From the NCBI GenBank assembly GCA_027924645.1, contig BSBN01001362.1, forward strand, positions 2,138,501-2,202,500: a stretch of 64,000 nt of DNA, given 5' to 3'. Below the pieces are notes generated by a model that saw only the letters and a list, made by a program, of their open reading frames with translations, had not been told where the DNA came from and did no database searches. Of this stretch, positions 49,215-59,760 are shown piece by piece. The DNA comes from Cunninghamia lanceolata (lineage: Eukaryota > Streptophyta > Pinopsida > Cupressales > Cupressaceae). The translations under genes and the position numbers were made by a program. Position 1 is the first letter of the stretch; every line of letters starts with the position of its first letter.

Positions 49215-49340
49215 CCCTCCTCTGGCCTCGACACTATACATACACACATATAGGCATACATAGATACACACATACATATAGGCATACATAGATACATACA
49301 TACATACATACATATAGGCATACATATATACATACATGAT
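49215..49340. repeat. CATA/GATA microsatellite
   Basis: Runs of CATACATA with ATAGATAC and TATAGGCATACATAGA variants. The 20-30 bp unit ATATAGGCATACATAGATAC occurs about three times. Confidence 0.85.
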
Positions 49341-49377
49341 TAATAGCCTTGAACATAAAAAAATTTAAGGGGAACAT

Positions 49378-49560
49378 AATGTGAGCGCATTATAACACAT
49401 TCGCATTATTTCAAACATGGCAAACAACACAAACTTTTGCGGAAAAGGAAAAATGCAAAGAAAAATATAACACAAGCGCATTATAATGCGAGCACGTTAT
49501 AACGCGCTCGCGTTATGTTTTGCTTTGGGAATCCCAAGCCTTGGGCTTGGGATTTGCTTT
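49378..49560. repeat. Right subterminal palindromes centred on TTATAA
   Basis: 49378-49407 is an imperfect palindrome around GAGCGCATTATAACAC. 49468-49516 holds two overlapping ones, CAAGCGCATTATAATGCGAG and GCACGTTATAACGCGC. 49528-49553 is a hairpin with AATCCCAAGCC facing GGCTTGGGATT. The arrangement (palindromes plus a separate hairpin) mirrors the left end at 33541-33646. Confidence 0.85.
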
Positions 49561-50368
49561 GGATTTCCAACCCAAAGGCTTGGAGTGCCTTTTGAACAGC
49601 CACAGACGTGTTTTTCCATATTCTTCAAGATTTGACATAATTTCATTTGTGCTAACCTTTAGATTTGCATGTGTTTCAAGGTCAAACAAATCGAACACCT
49701 GGGTAATGTTAGGCTTTCTATTAGCTATTTGACGATGTGATTTTTTTCACATTTTAACAATGTTAAGACTTTCATCTTTAATTTCTTTTGTTTGTGTGTC
49801 TGTTTTTGGGCAAAAACCACTGTTTGGTCTTTTTTCATTGTAAATTAACTATTCATTAAAATTTCAAAAAAATTACATATTTAGAAACTAGACTCCATTC
49901 TACAAATATTAAAAAAAGAAAAAAATGATTTTCAATTAGTTTTCAAAATTTATAGGGGTAGCACAACCAAAATTCTATTTTTTAGGATGTGTCCACTTTG
50001 AAAATTAGTAAAAAATCAAATATTCATCAAAAAATTATCAGAAAAATCAGGCATAAACTACATGCTATTAGCTAATTTCTCACTGAAGCAATTTTAAAAA
50101 TACCAAAAAAAAGTTGACCTTTTGAGGGAGCCACAAAACATGCTATGTTATGTTTTTTTTGATAGAAACAACACCAATTTTTGTGGCTCCCTCTTTTGAA
50201 CCCCTTAATCTATGCCATTTAAAAAAAAATAGTAGTTTAGAAAGTAGACTCAGAGCACTACGAACATTCTTTTGGTTGCATCTCCAAATTTTGAGTGTAA
50301 CTATGCTCAATTTCTCATCCAAGGCCAGTATTTCCTGATTTCAAAAAAAAAGTGGCCACTTAAGACCC
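49561..50368. other. AT-rich right subterminal region of the transposon
   Basis: The sequence is AT-rich with A-runs and no coding motif. Open frames at 49513-49732 and 50150-50338 are short and lack family features. The last ~60 bases are the GTGGCCACTTAAGACCCC extension of the right inverted repeat. Confidence 0.5.
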
Positions 50369-50400
50369 CTTTTTGGCCCCCCATCTTCTTGCACTTACCC
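50369..50400 (-). repeat. Right terminal inverted repeat of the DNA transposon
   Basis: In complement it reads GGGTAAGTGCAAGAAGATGG and matches the left end at 29 of 32 positions. TAAT at 50401-50404 follows, completing the target duplication. Confidence 0.9.
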
Positions 50401-50404
50401 TAAT

Positions 50405-53400
50405 GATGATTCTGATATGGGAAGTAACTCAGGAAATGAATGGGTGTTCATTGCCATCAAAGAAGATCCAGTGTCTATTGAATCTACTAGCTGTGTGAAT
50501 GTGGAAAGTTCCTTGGCTACTCAGATTGAAGAAAAGGATGAATGGGTGATTGAAATGGATGTTCTCATCATATGACTGGTGATAAAAGTAAGTTCATAAG
50601 TTTGGAAAGATATGAAGGTGGAATTGTGAAGTTTGGACACAATTCAGCTAGTAGAATTCATGGTAGAGGATCCATCTCTTTTGATGGTACGAATAACACT
50701 AATGATGTTCTGTATGTAGAAGGATTGAAGCATAACCTTCTCAGTGTTGGATAGTTGGTTGACAAAGGGTATGATCTCTGATTCAAGGATGGAAAATGCA
50801 AAATCTTAGCAAGCTTCAGAATTGTGATTGCATCAAGTACACAAACTAAAGGTAACATCTTTCATTTAAGTGGTACTGGAAAAAGTTGTTTGATTGCTCA
50901 GATTGATCAGAGTTGGTTATGGCATAGGAGAATGTGTCATGTGAATTTTGATAATATTGTCAAGATAAGTTCTACTCAGGCTGTGAGAGATCTTCCAAAC
51001 TTGTGAAACCTACTGATAGCACATGTGTAGAGAAAGTCAATTGGGTAAATAGAACAGAACTTCATTCAAGAATAAAGAACAATTTTCAAGTGGACTGTTG
51101 GAACTTGTGCATACTGATCTATGTGGTCCTGCTAGAATTAGAAGTGTGCAAGGAGACATATATTTTATGTTGTTGATTGATGATTACTCCTGGATGATAT
51201 GGGTAACCTTCTTGAAAGAAAAATCAAAAACTCTTGACAAATTCAAGGTGTTCAAGGTTATGGTGGAGAATGAGATTGGTGTGAAGATAAAGTGTCTGAG
51301 ATCCAACAGAGGTGGAGAGTTTACCTCCAGTGAGTTTGATACATTATGTGAAAAGCATGGAATAAAAAGACAGTTATCTGCTCCTAGGACTCCTCAGTAG
51401 AATGGAGTTGTGGAAAGAAAGAACCAGACCATTCAAGAAGCTGCTAGGACCATGATGATGGAAGTAAATGTTCCACAAGTCTATTAGAGAGAAGCTGTGA
51501 GTACTGCTGTCTACACTCTTAACCGGGTGTAGATCAAAGGAAATTCTGGTAAGACACCTTATGAACTATGGTTTGGTCATCCTCCTACTGTGAAATATTT
51601 TAAATTTTTTGGTAGTAAATGCTATATCAAAAGAGATGAGGATCTAGGCAAGTTTGATGCAAGAAGTGACGAAAGAATATTTCTAGGTTACTCTACTCAA
51701 AGCTAGGCATACCGGTGCTTCAACAAGACATTGAAAAAGATTGTTGAAAGTTCTAATGTTAAGGTTGATGAGAGCAAAGAAAGACCTTCCAGGCCTAGTG
51801 GATATGATTCAGATGATCAAGATGAAATTCAAAGTCAAGGAAAGCATGTTCAAACCCAGACTCAGATCTAGATTGATCCGGAGAACCTAGTGACTCAAGA
51901 TGTTAGTGAAAATGTTGAGGAACAAGCTCAAGAATTATAAATTCAAGAAACTCCTAAAACCCCTAGGTATGTAAGGTTGAATCATTATGAAGATCAAATC
52001 ATAGGAGATAAGAATAAAGGTGTTCAAACTAAAAGAAGAATTGCTGAAAATTAAGTGGAGTATTGTTTGATTTCAAAGATTGAACCAAAAATAGTGAATG
52101 AAGCTTGTAATGATGAAAAATGGGTAAAAGCAATGGAAGAAGAATTAATGCAAATTGAAAAGAATCATACTTGGGATCTTGTTCCTAGACCTGAAAACAA
52201 AAATGTAATTGGAACCAAATGGGTCTTCCGGAATAAACTGAATGAAGATGGTGAAGTTTTGAGAAACAAAGCAAGATTGGTATGCAAAGGATATTATCAA
52301 GTAGAGGGAATTGAATTTGAAGAAACATTTTCCTCGGTTGCAAGAATTGAAGCAGTCAGATTATTTCTTGCATTTACTACTTTCCAAGATTTTAAATTTT
52401 ACCAAATGGATGTCAAGTCAGCATTCCCGAATGGAGAGTTAGAGGAAGAAGTGTACATTGAGCAACTGGAAGGATTCTAGTTGTCTAATCAAGAAGATAT
52501 GGTCTGCAGATTGAGGAAAGCTTTGTATGGACTTAAACAAGCCCTAAGAGCCTGGTATGCAAGATTAGATAAGTATCTGCTAAAGCTAGGATTTAGCAAA
52601 GGCATAGCTAACAGTAATCTTTATTTCAAGATTGATCATGAGCACATCTTAATTGTTGAGGTATTTGTTGATGATATCATTTTTGGTGGAAATGGAAGCA
52701 TGTGTAAGAAATTTGTTGATCAAATGCAAAGTGAATTTGAGATGTCCATGTTTGGTGAAATGAATTTCTTCTTAGGTCTACAAATCACTTAGTTAGATAA
52801 AGGTATCTTCATATCTCGGTCTAAGTATGTGAGAGAATTGTTGAAAAAGTTTGGAATGGAGGACTCAAAACCAGTAAGTACTCCTATGGTAACTGGATGC
52901 AAGTTGAGTAAAGATGATGATTCACCTAAGACAGATCAGAAAAGGTATAGATCAATGATTAGAGGACTATTTTATTTGACTCAGACCAGACCTAATATTA
53001 TGAATGCAGTTAGACTTTTTGCTAGATTTCAAACTGATCCTAGAGAATCCCATGTTGTAGCAGTCAAAAGAATTTTCAAATATCTAAAGGGAACATCTAA
53101 TTATGGCTTATGGTATCTAAAGGATAATGACTTCACTCTTCATGCATATACAGATGCTGATTGGGCAGGAGATGTGGATGATAGGAAAAGTACTAGTGGT
53201 GATGCATTCTTCTTGGGAAGGAGATTGGTTTCTTGGTTGAGCAAAAAATAGGAGGCAATATCTCTGTCTACTACAGAGGTAGAGTATATATCAGCAACAA
53301 GCAATTGTACTCAAGTCTTGTAGATGAAACAAATGTTGAATGATATCAAAATTGTATTTGAAGAGCCTGTTACAATCTTCTACGATAATTCAATTTCAAT

Positions 53401-53617
53401 AAACATCTTAAAAAATTTGGTGTTGCATTCAAAGACAAAGCACATATCCATCAAGTTTCACTTCTTGAGAGAGAAGGTAAGTGAGAATGAAGTTAGATTG
53501 GAGTTTGTTTCTTCAAAGGATTAGATTGCAGATATATTCACCAAGCCTCTGCCTAAGGATACTTTTGAGTACCTTAGAGGTAAGCTAGGGGCTATTACCC
53601 CTCCTGTTCAGAACTAA
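50405..53617 (+). pseudogene. E6 pol: protease, integrase, RT and RNase H
   Basis: The frame continues from gag (DDSDMGSNSGNEWVFIAIKE). Protease: GCSHHMTGDKSKFIS at about 50560; a one-base loss falls in the catalytic Asp-Ser-Gly codons just before it. VLYVEGLKHNLLSVG then leads to pre-integrase LWHRRMCHVNFDNI. Integrase: LVHTDLCGPARI, LRSNRGGEFTSSEF (the expected second catalytic Asp is Asn) and [58 protein letters not shown], and VFVDDIIFGGN, with the Asp pair kept. RNase H: YTDADWAGDVDDRKSTSGD, STTEVEYISATS, and a final IFTKPLPKDTFEYLR block. The end is TAA at 53615-53617. About 17 stops occur, mostly TAG, many at expected Gln codons. Integrase precedes RT, as in Ty1/copia. Confidence 0.92.
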
Positions 53618-53950
53618 GATGCACTAGTGTGCATCAGTCTGATGGAATTCACAGTCATATCTTGTGATCTTGATTGATGTTAAGGAGATACTACTCAAGG
53701 GGAGTAGTCAGTATGCAAATTTTGGAGATCAGTCTAAAACAAAAAGGGGGAGAAAAGATTGCAAATATGTGCCCTTTGTCATTAATGTCAAAGGGGGAGA
53801 GAAGTCATGTGAAAAACTAATTGATGATGAAAGGGGAGTAGTGAAGAAAGTGGTTGCAGAAGTGATAAGAGAAAGGGGGAGAAATCCTTGTCTTAATGGT
53901 TGAATCAATTTTTCACATCATATGTTGCCATCAATGACAAAGGGGGGGAT
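53618..53950 (+). other. E6 3' untranslated region with serial purine runs and polypurine tract
   Basis: After pol come several AAAGGGGGAG runs (about 53743, 53791, 53872). The tract ACAAAGGGGGGGAT (53938-53950) directly abuts the 3' LTR. GTTGCCATCAATGACAAAGG before the LTR nearly equals the same position in E3. The short open frame at 53664-53903 is probably not coding. Confidence 0.8.
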
Positions 53951-55307
53951 TGTTGCAAATATGTGCATATGATGTGTTGTCATTGATGTCAACATATCCC
54001 TTTGTCAGAAATAGAGGAAACAGTGCAGATCAGTGAAGTAGATTGCTCCGCATTTCCAAAGGAATGAAGATCAAAGTACGTGGACCATATGGCTATGTAG
54101 AGGATTGTCTGAAGTAGCTCTAGTTAACATTTGAGAGGTCTACATGAAGATTTGAAGAAGCTATGGCCATCTGAGTAGAACTGGGTTTGGCAGTGTTCAG
54201 AAGAGACAGAGTGATAGGAAATTGGTCTGGATTGCTCCGCAATGAAAAATTATGATCTACAGATCTAGAGGCATGTTTGGGAAGTCAATGTGTATCCTCA
54301 ACTCAAGTGGTTCATGGTTTGGAGGTCCACAAGCAATCTTTCTAGTGTGATAGTCATGGTAGACAATGTTCTTGAGGTACCGGATGAAGATGCAAGTGAT
54401 TCTAATGGTTTGGAGTAGTACGGATGTTATTGTTGAATTTAATGTGCTTATGGAGGTCTCTGGATCATGTTCCTGCTATGTTGGAGGTCCACGTTGAAGA
54501 TTGAGCTCATTGTTGAAGTTTTTTCCTTGGTATTGTTGTTCTTCCCAGTCTTGGCTGACCAGATGATTCAAGCGTGTTGTAGATGATCTAAGAGCAATTC
54601 TCTGGAGCATAGCATGTTGATCGAAGAAGATTCAAGTCCCAGATATGTTTTGCCAATAGTACAGTGATCCGTATTGAGTCAAGCTGACCTTGATGTTCAT
54701 TCCAAGGTTGATGAAGCGTATAAATACTTGTGGATGAGTTGTGGAAAGTTGTCCTTGTGCAAAAATGATAAAATCATAAGAAAGGTACAGAGGCAGAGCA
54801 AAGAAAAGGAGAAGTAGAAGAACAAGAGCAGTAGAGGATGACGAGCTAGCGAAGAAGTGTTTGGGGTAGAGCATAAGTTTTGTAATCTATCAATGGGACT
54901 GAACCAGGCATGAACAAGATGCTATTTCTTAGTTCATTCTTTATGTATTAAATATAAAATCTTATAGGCAGTGAGCCTCCTATAGGTAGTCAACCTCTTT
55001 GAGCAGTGAGCTCTGGAAAGTGCGCCCAAAGGCAAGTGCCTTCCCATTTCTTTTAAGTACTTTTAACAGGGTACAGATCTTGTGGGTTAACCCCCACCAT
55101 GGTTTTCCCTTAACTAGGTTTCCACGTTAAAAATCTTGGTGTCAAGTGTGTTAATTGTGTTTCTGCTCATGTGTTGTTGATTCATGCTTTAATGTTTACA
55201 TCATTAATCTATTTGTAAGTTGTGAAAGACTATTAAAAGCAGAAAAGGTTAAAGTTGTGGGACAACTGATTCACCCCCCCTCTTAATTGTCTAACCTAAT
55301 TCCAACA
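53951..55307 (+). repeat. E6 3' LTR
   Basis: It starts TGTTGCAAATATGTGCA after the polypurine tract and ends CCTAATTCCAACA. It has the same length as the 5' LTR, with mainly C/T and A/G differences. Confidence 0.93.
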
Positions 55308-55609
55308 AACTAATGTATTAGCATTATAATTTACTCCTCCAACTTTGACTGTGTTACCCTCAATTAGATCTTGAACCTTATGTTTGAGACGTATGTGATT
55401 TTTTTGTAAAATATCCATTAACATGATGATAATTACAAATTGGAGTCTCATTATACCATTTAGGGAGTGGTTCAGTAGTGTCTATAGGGTGAATATGAGG
55501 AAGAGTGATAATATTTTCACTCAACAATATTTGAAGCACATTGTCCAAACAATTATTAAGATTAGTAAAATCTCATCACTTAGATGGTTTGAAGGAAGGA
55601 AAAGTAATT

Positions 55610-56918
55610 GTATTAACTACTTAAGTTGTATTTTCCTTCTTTTCATTGTTTTTTGAAAAAGAATTTGGATTTTGAAGCTTAGAAGAGTAAGAAGCATTTT
55701 GACTTGGACCATAAGTAAATTCACTTCTTGCAAGAAACTTAGATTCCATTGTTTTAATATAAGTGCATAGATCCATAAAATAAATAAAACTATTAAGATA
55801 CACATTATTCTTAATTAGTTTGATAAGCCCTTTGATATAGATAGTCTAAAGCTTTGAACCATGCAAAGGTGTAATAAACTTGGAACACATAGAAGAGAAT
55901 CTCATCACACAATCACTAATTATTTCATTTGACCCTTGGGCACACTCAAATTAATCAACAACTGTAACTTTGAGGCCCATATCCACTTTGAATTGTTGAA
56001 GGAACATTTTTGCCAAATCACTAAATAAATGAATACATCCATGAGGCAATATATAAAACCATTCAATAGCATAAATCTTTAAGTGCTCTTAGAAATAATT
56101 TTCTAGCATTCTATTCTCATACATAAAATCCACACATGCAATTTTATAAGACTTAAGGTATGTATTAGGATCTCATTTACCATCATACATGGAAAACCTT
56201 GGTGCTATAGAATCCATAGGCAATGGACATGTCACAATCTCAAAAGCAAGTGGTGTCTATCTAGGATCTAAAAAGTCCACATCTTGATCATTATTCTTAA
56301 TATCCACCTTCTTATCTACATGATCAATCTTTCAGATTAGTGCATATAGGGAAAAGGATGGGATTATGATGTGGGATGGGTTAGGAGCATTATGGGTATA
56401 AGTGTGAGATGTGAGAGGTATAGAGGATTTAATGGTTTGGGTTGAAGGAATGGAACAATAGAGGAAATTAAGGGCATCAAAGGTTTGAGAAACATTGTAA
56501 GTATCAATGTGGCTTCGCTCAATGGTAGAGGATGAACAACACATGGAAAAAGTTGGTTATAATGTTACTGAATGGTAGACTAATAATGGATGAGGCAATG
56601 GTAGATGTAGGGTCTATGGAAGAAGTGGCAATGGTTGAAGCTCCCATGGTAGTGGTATGGGTAGTTGCACTAACCTTAAGAGATGATGCAAGTTTAGAAT
56701 AAACTTCTTCTAGTGTTTCTTTGACATGCTCACAATGTGCAAACAATGTGTGAAACATGTACCGGCTAGATGTTCAAGAATCTCTACATTGGCCAAACTA
56801 ACAAGTTATGTAGCAAAGTCTTATTTTTGTATGTGTTCCACATGATCATAATCATCACCTATGTTTATCTCAATTCAACCACCATTAAAGATCTGTGACT
56901 ATCATTGGAATGGGTGGC
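55610..56918 (-). pseudogene. Ty3-type retrotransposon gag remnant
   Basis: On the minus strand, ATG 56918 begins MATHSNDSHRSLMVVELR, followed by HVKETLEEVYSKLASSLKV. The capsid core (Retrotrans_gag family) reads MLENYF, stop, EHLKIYAIEWFYILPHGCIH, then LFSDLAKMFLQQFKVDMGL, CAQGSNEIISDCVMRFSSMC, YIKTMESKFLARSEFTYGP. The IEWFYxLPxGxI block is typical of Ty3/gypsy gag. Several in-frame stops interrupt it, and no zinc knuckle or pol follows to the left because E6 begins there. It may be the target of the E6 insertion, but I could not find its continuation left of 31120. Confidence 0.8.
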
Positions 56919-58574
56919 CATATTAGGGTTTAAGCAAAGGCTTCTTCTCAATAAATCACAATGATTGCATGACATGTGCAATATTATGGATGTGATCAAG
57001 ATATCAAAAATAAATCAATTCTAAAGATATGCTAAAAATGTAAACCCTAGGTTAAGTCAAGGGTGGGTAGGATGTGCACACGAATATGCAACAAATTCAA
57101 TCACCAAACCCTAAAAAGAAAAGATAAATCAATTAGGCTTTAAAGACTAATGATAGATCAAATTTGGAAAATCAGAATTGATTACATATTTAAAAACATA
57201 ATTAGGGTTACAAGGTTGGTTAAGTTTGTCAAGTTCACCAAAATGAAAAGATAATAAATGGTTTCCTTTATGTGTAATCTAGACTAATTAACTAAATGAA
57301 AACAATTAGGCACAAATCAACCTAGATTAATTGATTTGCTATAGTGGAGTGCATTAGATTAAGCAATATCAAATAGAAAGTACAATCATAACATAAATAC
57401 TAATAGATGAAGAGAGATATTGCTTAGATTTGTGACTAAAGAATTTGTGCCAATTGACGAAGACATTAGGATTCATTTGCCTTGGAATTTGGAGATGTCC
57501 TAGATAGACTGTGTATTCATAACCAAGATTAGAATATTCTCCTCTAGTTTGTGTTGGATCAACTTCATTGTTTTGGATTTAGTCTATGCCTATGAACTAT
57601 CTCTGTACTTGTAAACTTGACCTCTAATGATTTATGGATCATGCTTTGTGAACTCTTAGTTAGTAGACTACTAGGGAATGAAATTTTCCATCACACTCTT
57701 TATTTTTCTGCCAAGTTAGTGGTATTTAAAAATATATTGATAGACAACATGCGTCAAACATGCACACGAATTCTAGAATGATTGCTAGGTCATTCACATG
57801 CACTAGGATGAGTAAATGTGGATGATTGTTCTTGAATGTCCTTGCATTGAGAGATGTGTTCATCTCTTTCCTTGTCTCTCTTATTTTTTGTTTTTGGGAA
57901 CAAATGCAAATCTCAGTCTTTATACATGAATATTAAATTATGAAGATTTGTGCATAGTCAGCTTGGGACCAAAGTGTAAACTAGAGTCAATCAACTAAAA
58001 TATTTGACTTTGATTTTGCATTAGAGTGGATCAAGATCATGGTTGTAAAGACAACCTTGCACCCATTGAGACAACTTGGATCAGATAGCTAGGTTGGATT
58101 AGTGTCTGGTAGAATCTGATTAATGACCATAATCAAATAGATAAATCAATTAGACTTAGATTATATCCACATAAACATAAGGATAAGTGACGAGTATAGG
58201 GCTAGCTATAAACAAAACTACATGGACTCAAATATACATTAAAATGTGGTATTTGTAACTATATAAATATATCAAAATATTACCTCAAACTAAACACAAA
58301 ACTAAAAGGAGAGGGACCAGTAGCTGCAACCCTAACTTCATGCACATCAAACACATAGCTAGACATATTGAATTTCAACGATTTTTTTTTTCCGTATGTG
58401 AGTGAAGAGCTTAAAGATATTCTTTCAACTTCTGGGCACTTATACATTTCCCTGTAGGACGCGTTGTGTGCACATGGGTCAAAAAATGGTCATTTCAACA
58501 TGTCGCCCCATACATGCGCACCGATGTGTCAGTAACCACTTGCCATGGCCCCCAAAAAAATTCACCCCTTCACT
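56919..58574. other. Unassigned AT-rich DNA
   Basis: About 1.65 kb between the gag remnant and the inverted-repeat element. No coding motif, LTR end or tandem repeat was recognised. The first part may be the untranslated leader or LTR of the Ty3-type element, but no primer site is visible. Confidence 0.5.
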
Positions 58575-58696
58575 AAAAAGGTAACACACTTGATTACTCT
58601 TATAGTTAGAGTAGGTTAAAAATACGTTTATTAACACCCCACCATAAATCACGTTGTTGGGGCCTTCAAACTTACTCGCCCCCTTCCTAAACATCC
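58575..58696 (+). repeat. Left long terminal inverted repeat
   Basis: About 120 bp matching the complement of 61635-61750, including GTTAGAGTAGGTTAAAAATA and AACACCCCACCATAAATC. Similarity ends at about CTTCCTAAAC. Confidence 0.85.
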
Positions 58697-58900
58697 CCAC
58701 ACCCATCATTGCACCCCCTTACATCTTTAAAGATTACTCAAACATAGATTTACATGACAACATGCATGGTAACGTGTTTACTTAAGCGCAGATGGGAAAC
58801 AACATTAAATGCATTCAATGTTCATTCGGGTCCGAATACATATTCCACTTTCCACCAAAAACCTAATCATTTTACCAACTGCTTTCCATGTTCTCCACAG

Positions 58901-58971
58901 TGCAATGGAATGGCGAGGGTTTGACCATGTCCGTCAGCTATCACTCTCCATGCAAATCCATCTTTGTGCAG
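58901..58971 (+). other. Possible captured 71-bp exon
   Basis: The stretch lies between TTCTCCACAG (acceptor) and GTAACG (donor). It reads in one open frame as WNGEGLTMSVSYHSPCKSI plus a few residues and ends exactly on a codon. The sequence has protein-like complexity, unlike its AT-rich surroundings. I do not recognise the gene. Carriage of host exons between long inverted repeats is the Pack-MULE pattern, but a single short exon is weak evidence. Confidence 0.35.
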
Positions 58972-59274
58972 GTAACGAGTTAACATCATTTCTCCATGTG
59001 ATTTCAGCTTTATTTTCACTCCATTGTTTTGGTTTCATATGACAATGTTTATACAATCATTATACCGTCATTTAGCTTCATTTTTCTCTCATGCTACTCG
59101 TGATTTGGGTATTGCTATGTAATTTGCTTTTTCAAGTCCAAATACATATTCAACTACATACCGAATGCCTAATCATTTTACAAAAGGTTCTAATCATTAT
59201 ACAATCGTTTACCTTCATGTTTGTCTCAAACAACCCGTGATTTGAGTACTTGCATGTAATTTACTTTCAGATTT

Positions 59275-59760
59275 CCATTATTTTGTTTGAGGCAACCCTT
59301 GTCTTGTGATAATTTCACTATACAGAAGAATATACTGTTATATAATGAGAGTTTTTTGTTATACATATAAATGGGTTCGTATATTTTTATGGGTATATAT
59401 TTTTTAGGGTTCATTGTCAATAGTTAAGGGTTTCATTATTTTGTCTGAGGCAACCCTTGTCTTGTGATAATTTCACTGTGCAGAAGAATATACTGTTATA
59501 TAATGAGGGTTTTTTTAATACATACAAATGGGTTCGTATATTTTTTTGGGTATATATTTTTGAGGGTTCATTGTCAACAGTTAAGGGTTTCATTATTTTG
59601 TCTAAGGCAACCCTTGTCTTGTAATAATTTCACTGTACAAAAGAATTTATTGTTATATAATGATGGCTTTTTTTTATACATACAAATGGGTTTGTATATT
59701 TTTATGGGTATACCTTATTTTTGAGGGTTCATTGTCAACGGTTAAGGGTTTCATTATATC
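59275..59760. repeat. 157-bp tandem repeat, three copies
   Basis: GAGGCAACCCTTGTCTTGTG and neighbours recur at about 59290, 59448 and 59605. Each unit also holds ATATACTGTTATATAATGA and AGTTAAGGGTTTCATTAT. A fourth, partial relation (AACAGTTAAGGGTTTCATTA, then GAATCCTACAGCTTTGTCTC) lies at about 60180-60260 and repeats 59738-59830. Confidence 0.85.

Larger units (their letters stand above)
33475..50400. mobile_element. Giant two-gene DNA transposon with TIRs and 4-bp TSD, inserted in E6
   Basis: The ends are inverted: left GGGTAAGTGCAAAAAGATAG and right (complemented) GGGTAAGTGCAAGAAGATGG, with 3 mismatches over the first 32 bases. GTGGCCA follows in both ends, with a short gap on the left. 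TAAT at 33471-33474 is repeated at 50401-50404. Excising the element plus one TAAT restores the E6 frame, so both borders are firm. Contents in order: palindromes, plus-strand gene with introns, GCGCC-word region, 358-bp satellite, minus-strand transposase-like gene, palindrome, LINE ORF1-like remnant, CCCTAA-like array, palindromes. Size 16,926 bp. The superfamily is unresolved: 4-bp duplications are known in Sola elements (Kolobok uses TTAA), but I cannot assign it. All its genes carry stops, so this copy is inactive. Confidence 0.88.
31120..55307 (+). mobile_element. E6: Ty1/copia LTR retrotransposon split by a 16.9 kb DNA transposon
   Basis: Both LTRs are 1,357 bp (31120-32476 and 53951-55307). 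Primer site and gag follow the 5' LTR; protease, integrase, RT, RNase H and polypurine tract precede the 3' LTR. The 17 kb between gag and protease is a separate TIR element (33475-50400). Without it, E6 is about 7.26 kb, normal for copia, and the gag-to-protease frame reads through (EGVTN|DDSDMG). Flanking pentamers are AATGA and AACTA, so no clean target duplication is visible. LTRs differ by roughly 5-6% in their first 120 bases (by eye). All coding parts contain stops. Confidence 0.93.

Noticed and set aside
33471..50404. piggyBac or Kolobok assignment from a 4-bp duplication
   Set aside because: Those use TTAA; the duplication here is TAAT, and the transposase-like motifs do not let me make the match.
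31120..55307. A single 24 kb LTR element with a 21 kb interior
   Set aside because: Inverted ends, TAAT duplication and frame continuity show that 33475-50400 is a later DNA-transposon insertion.
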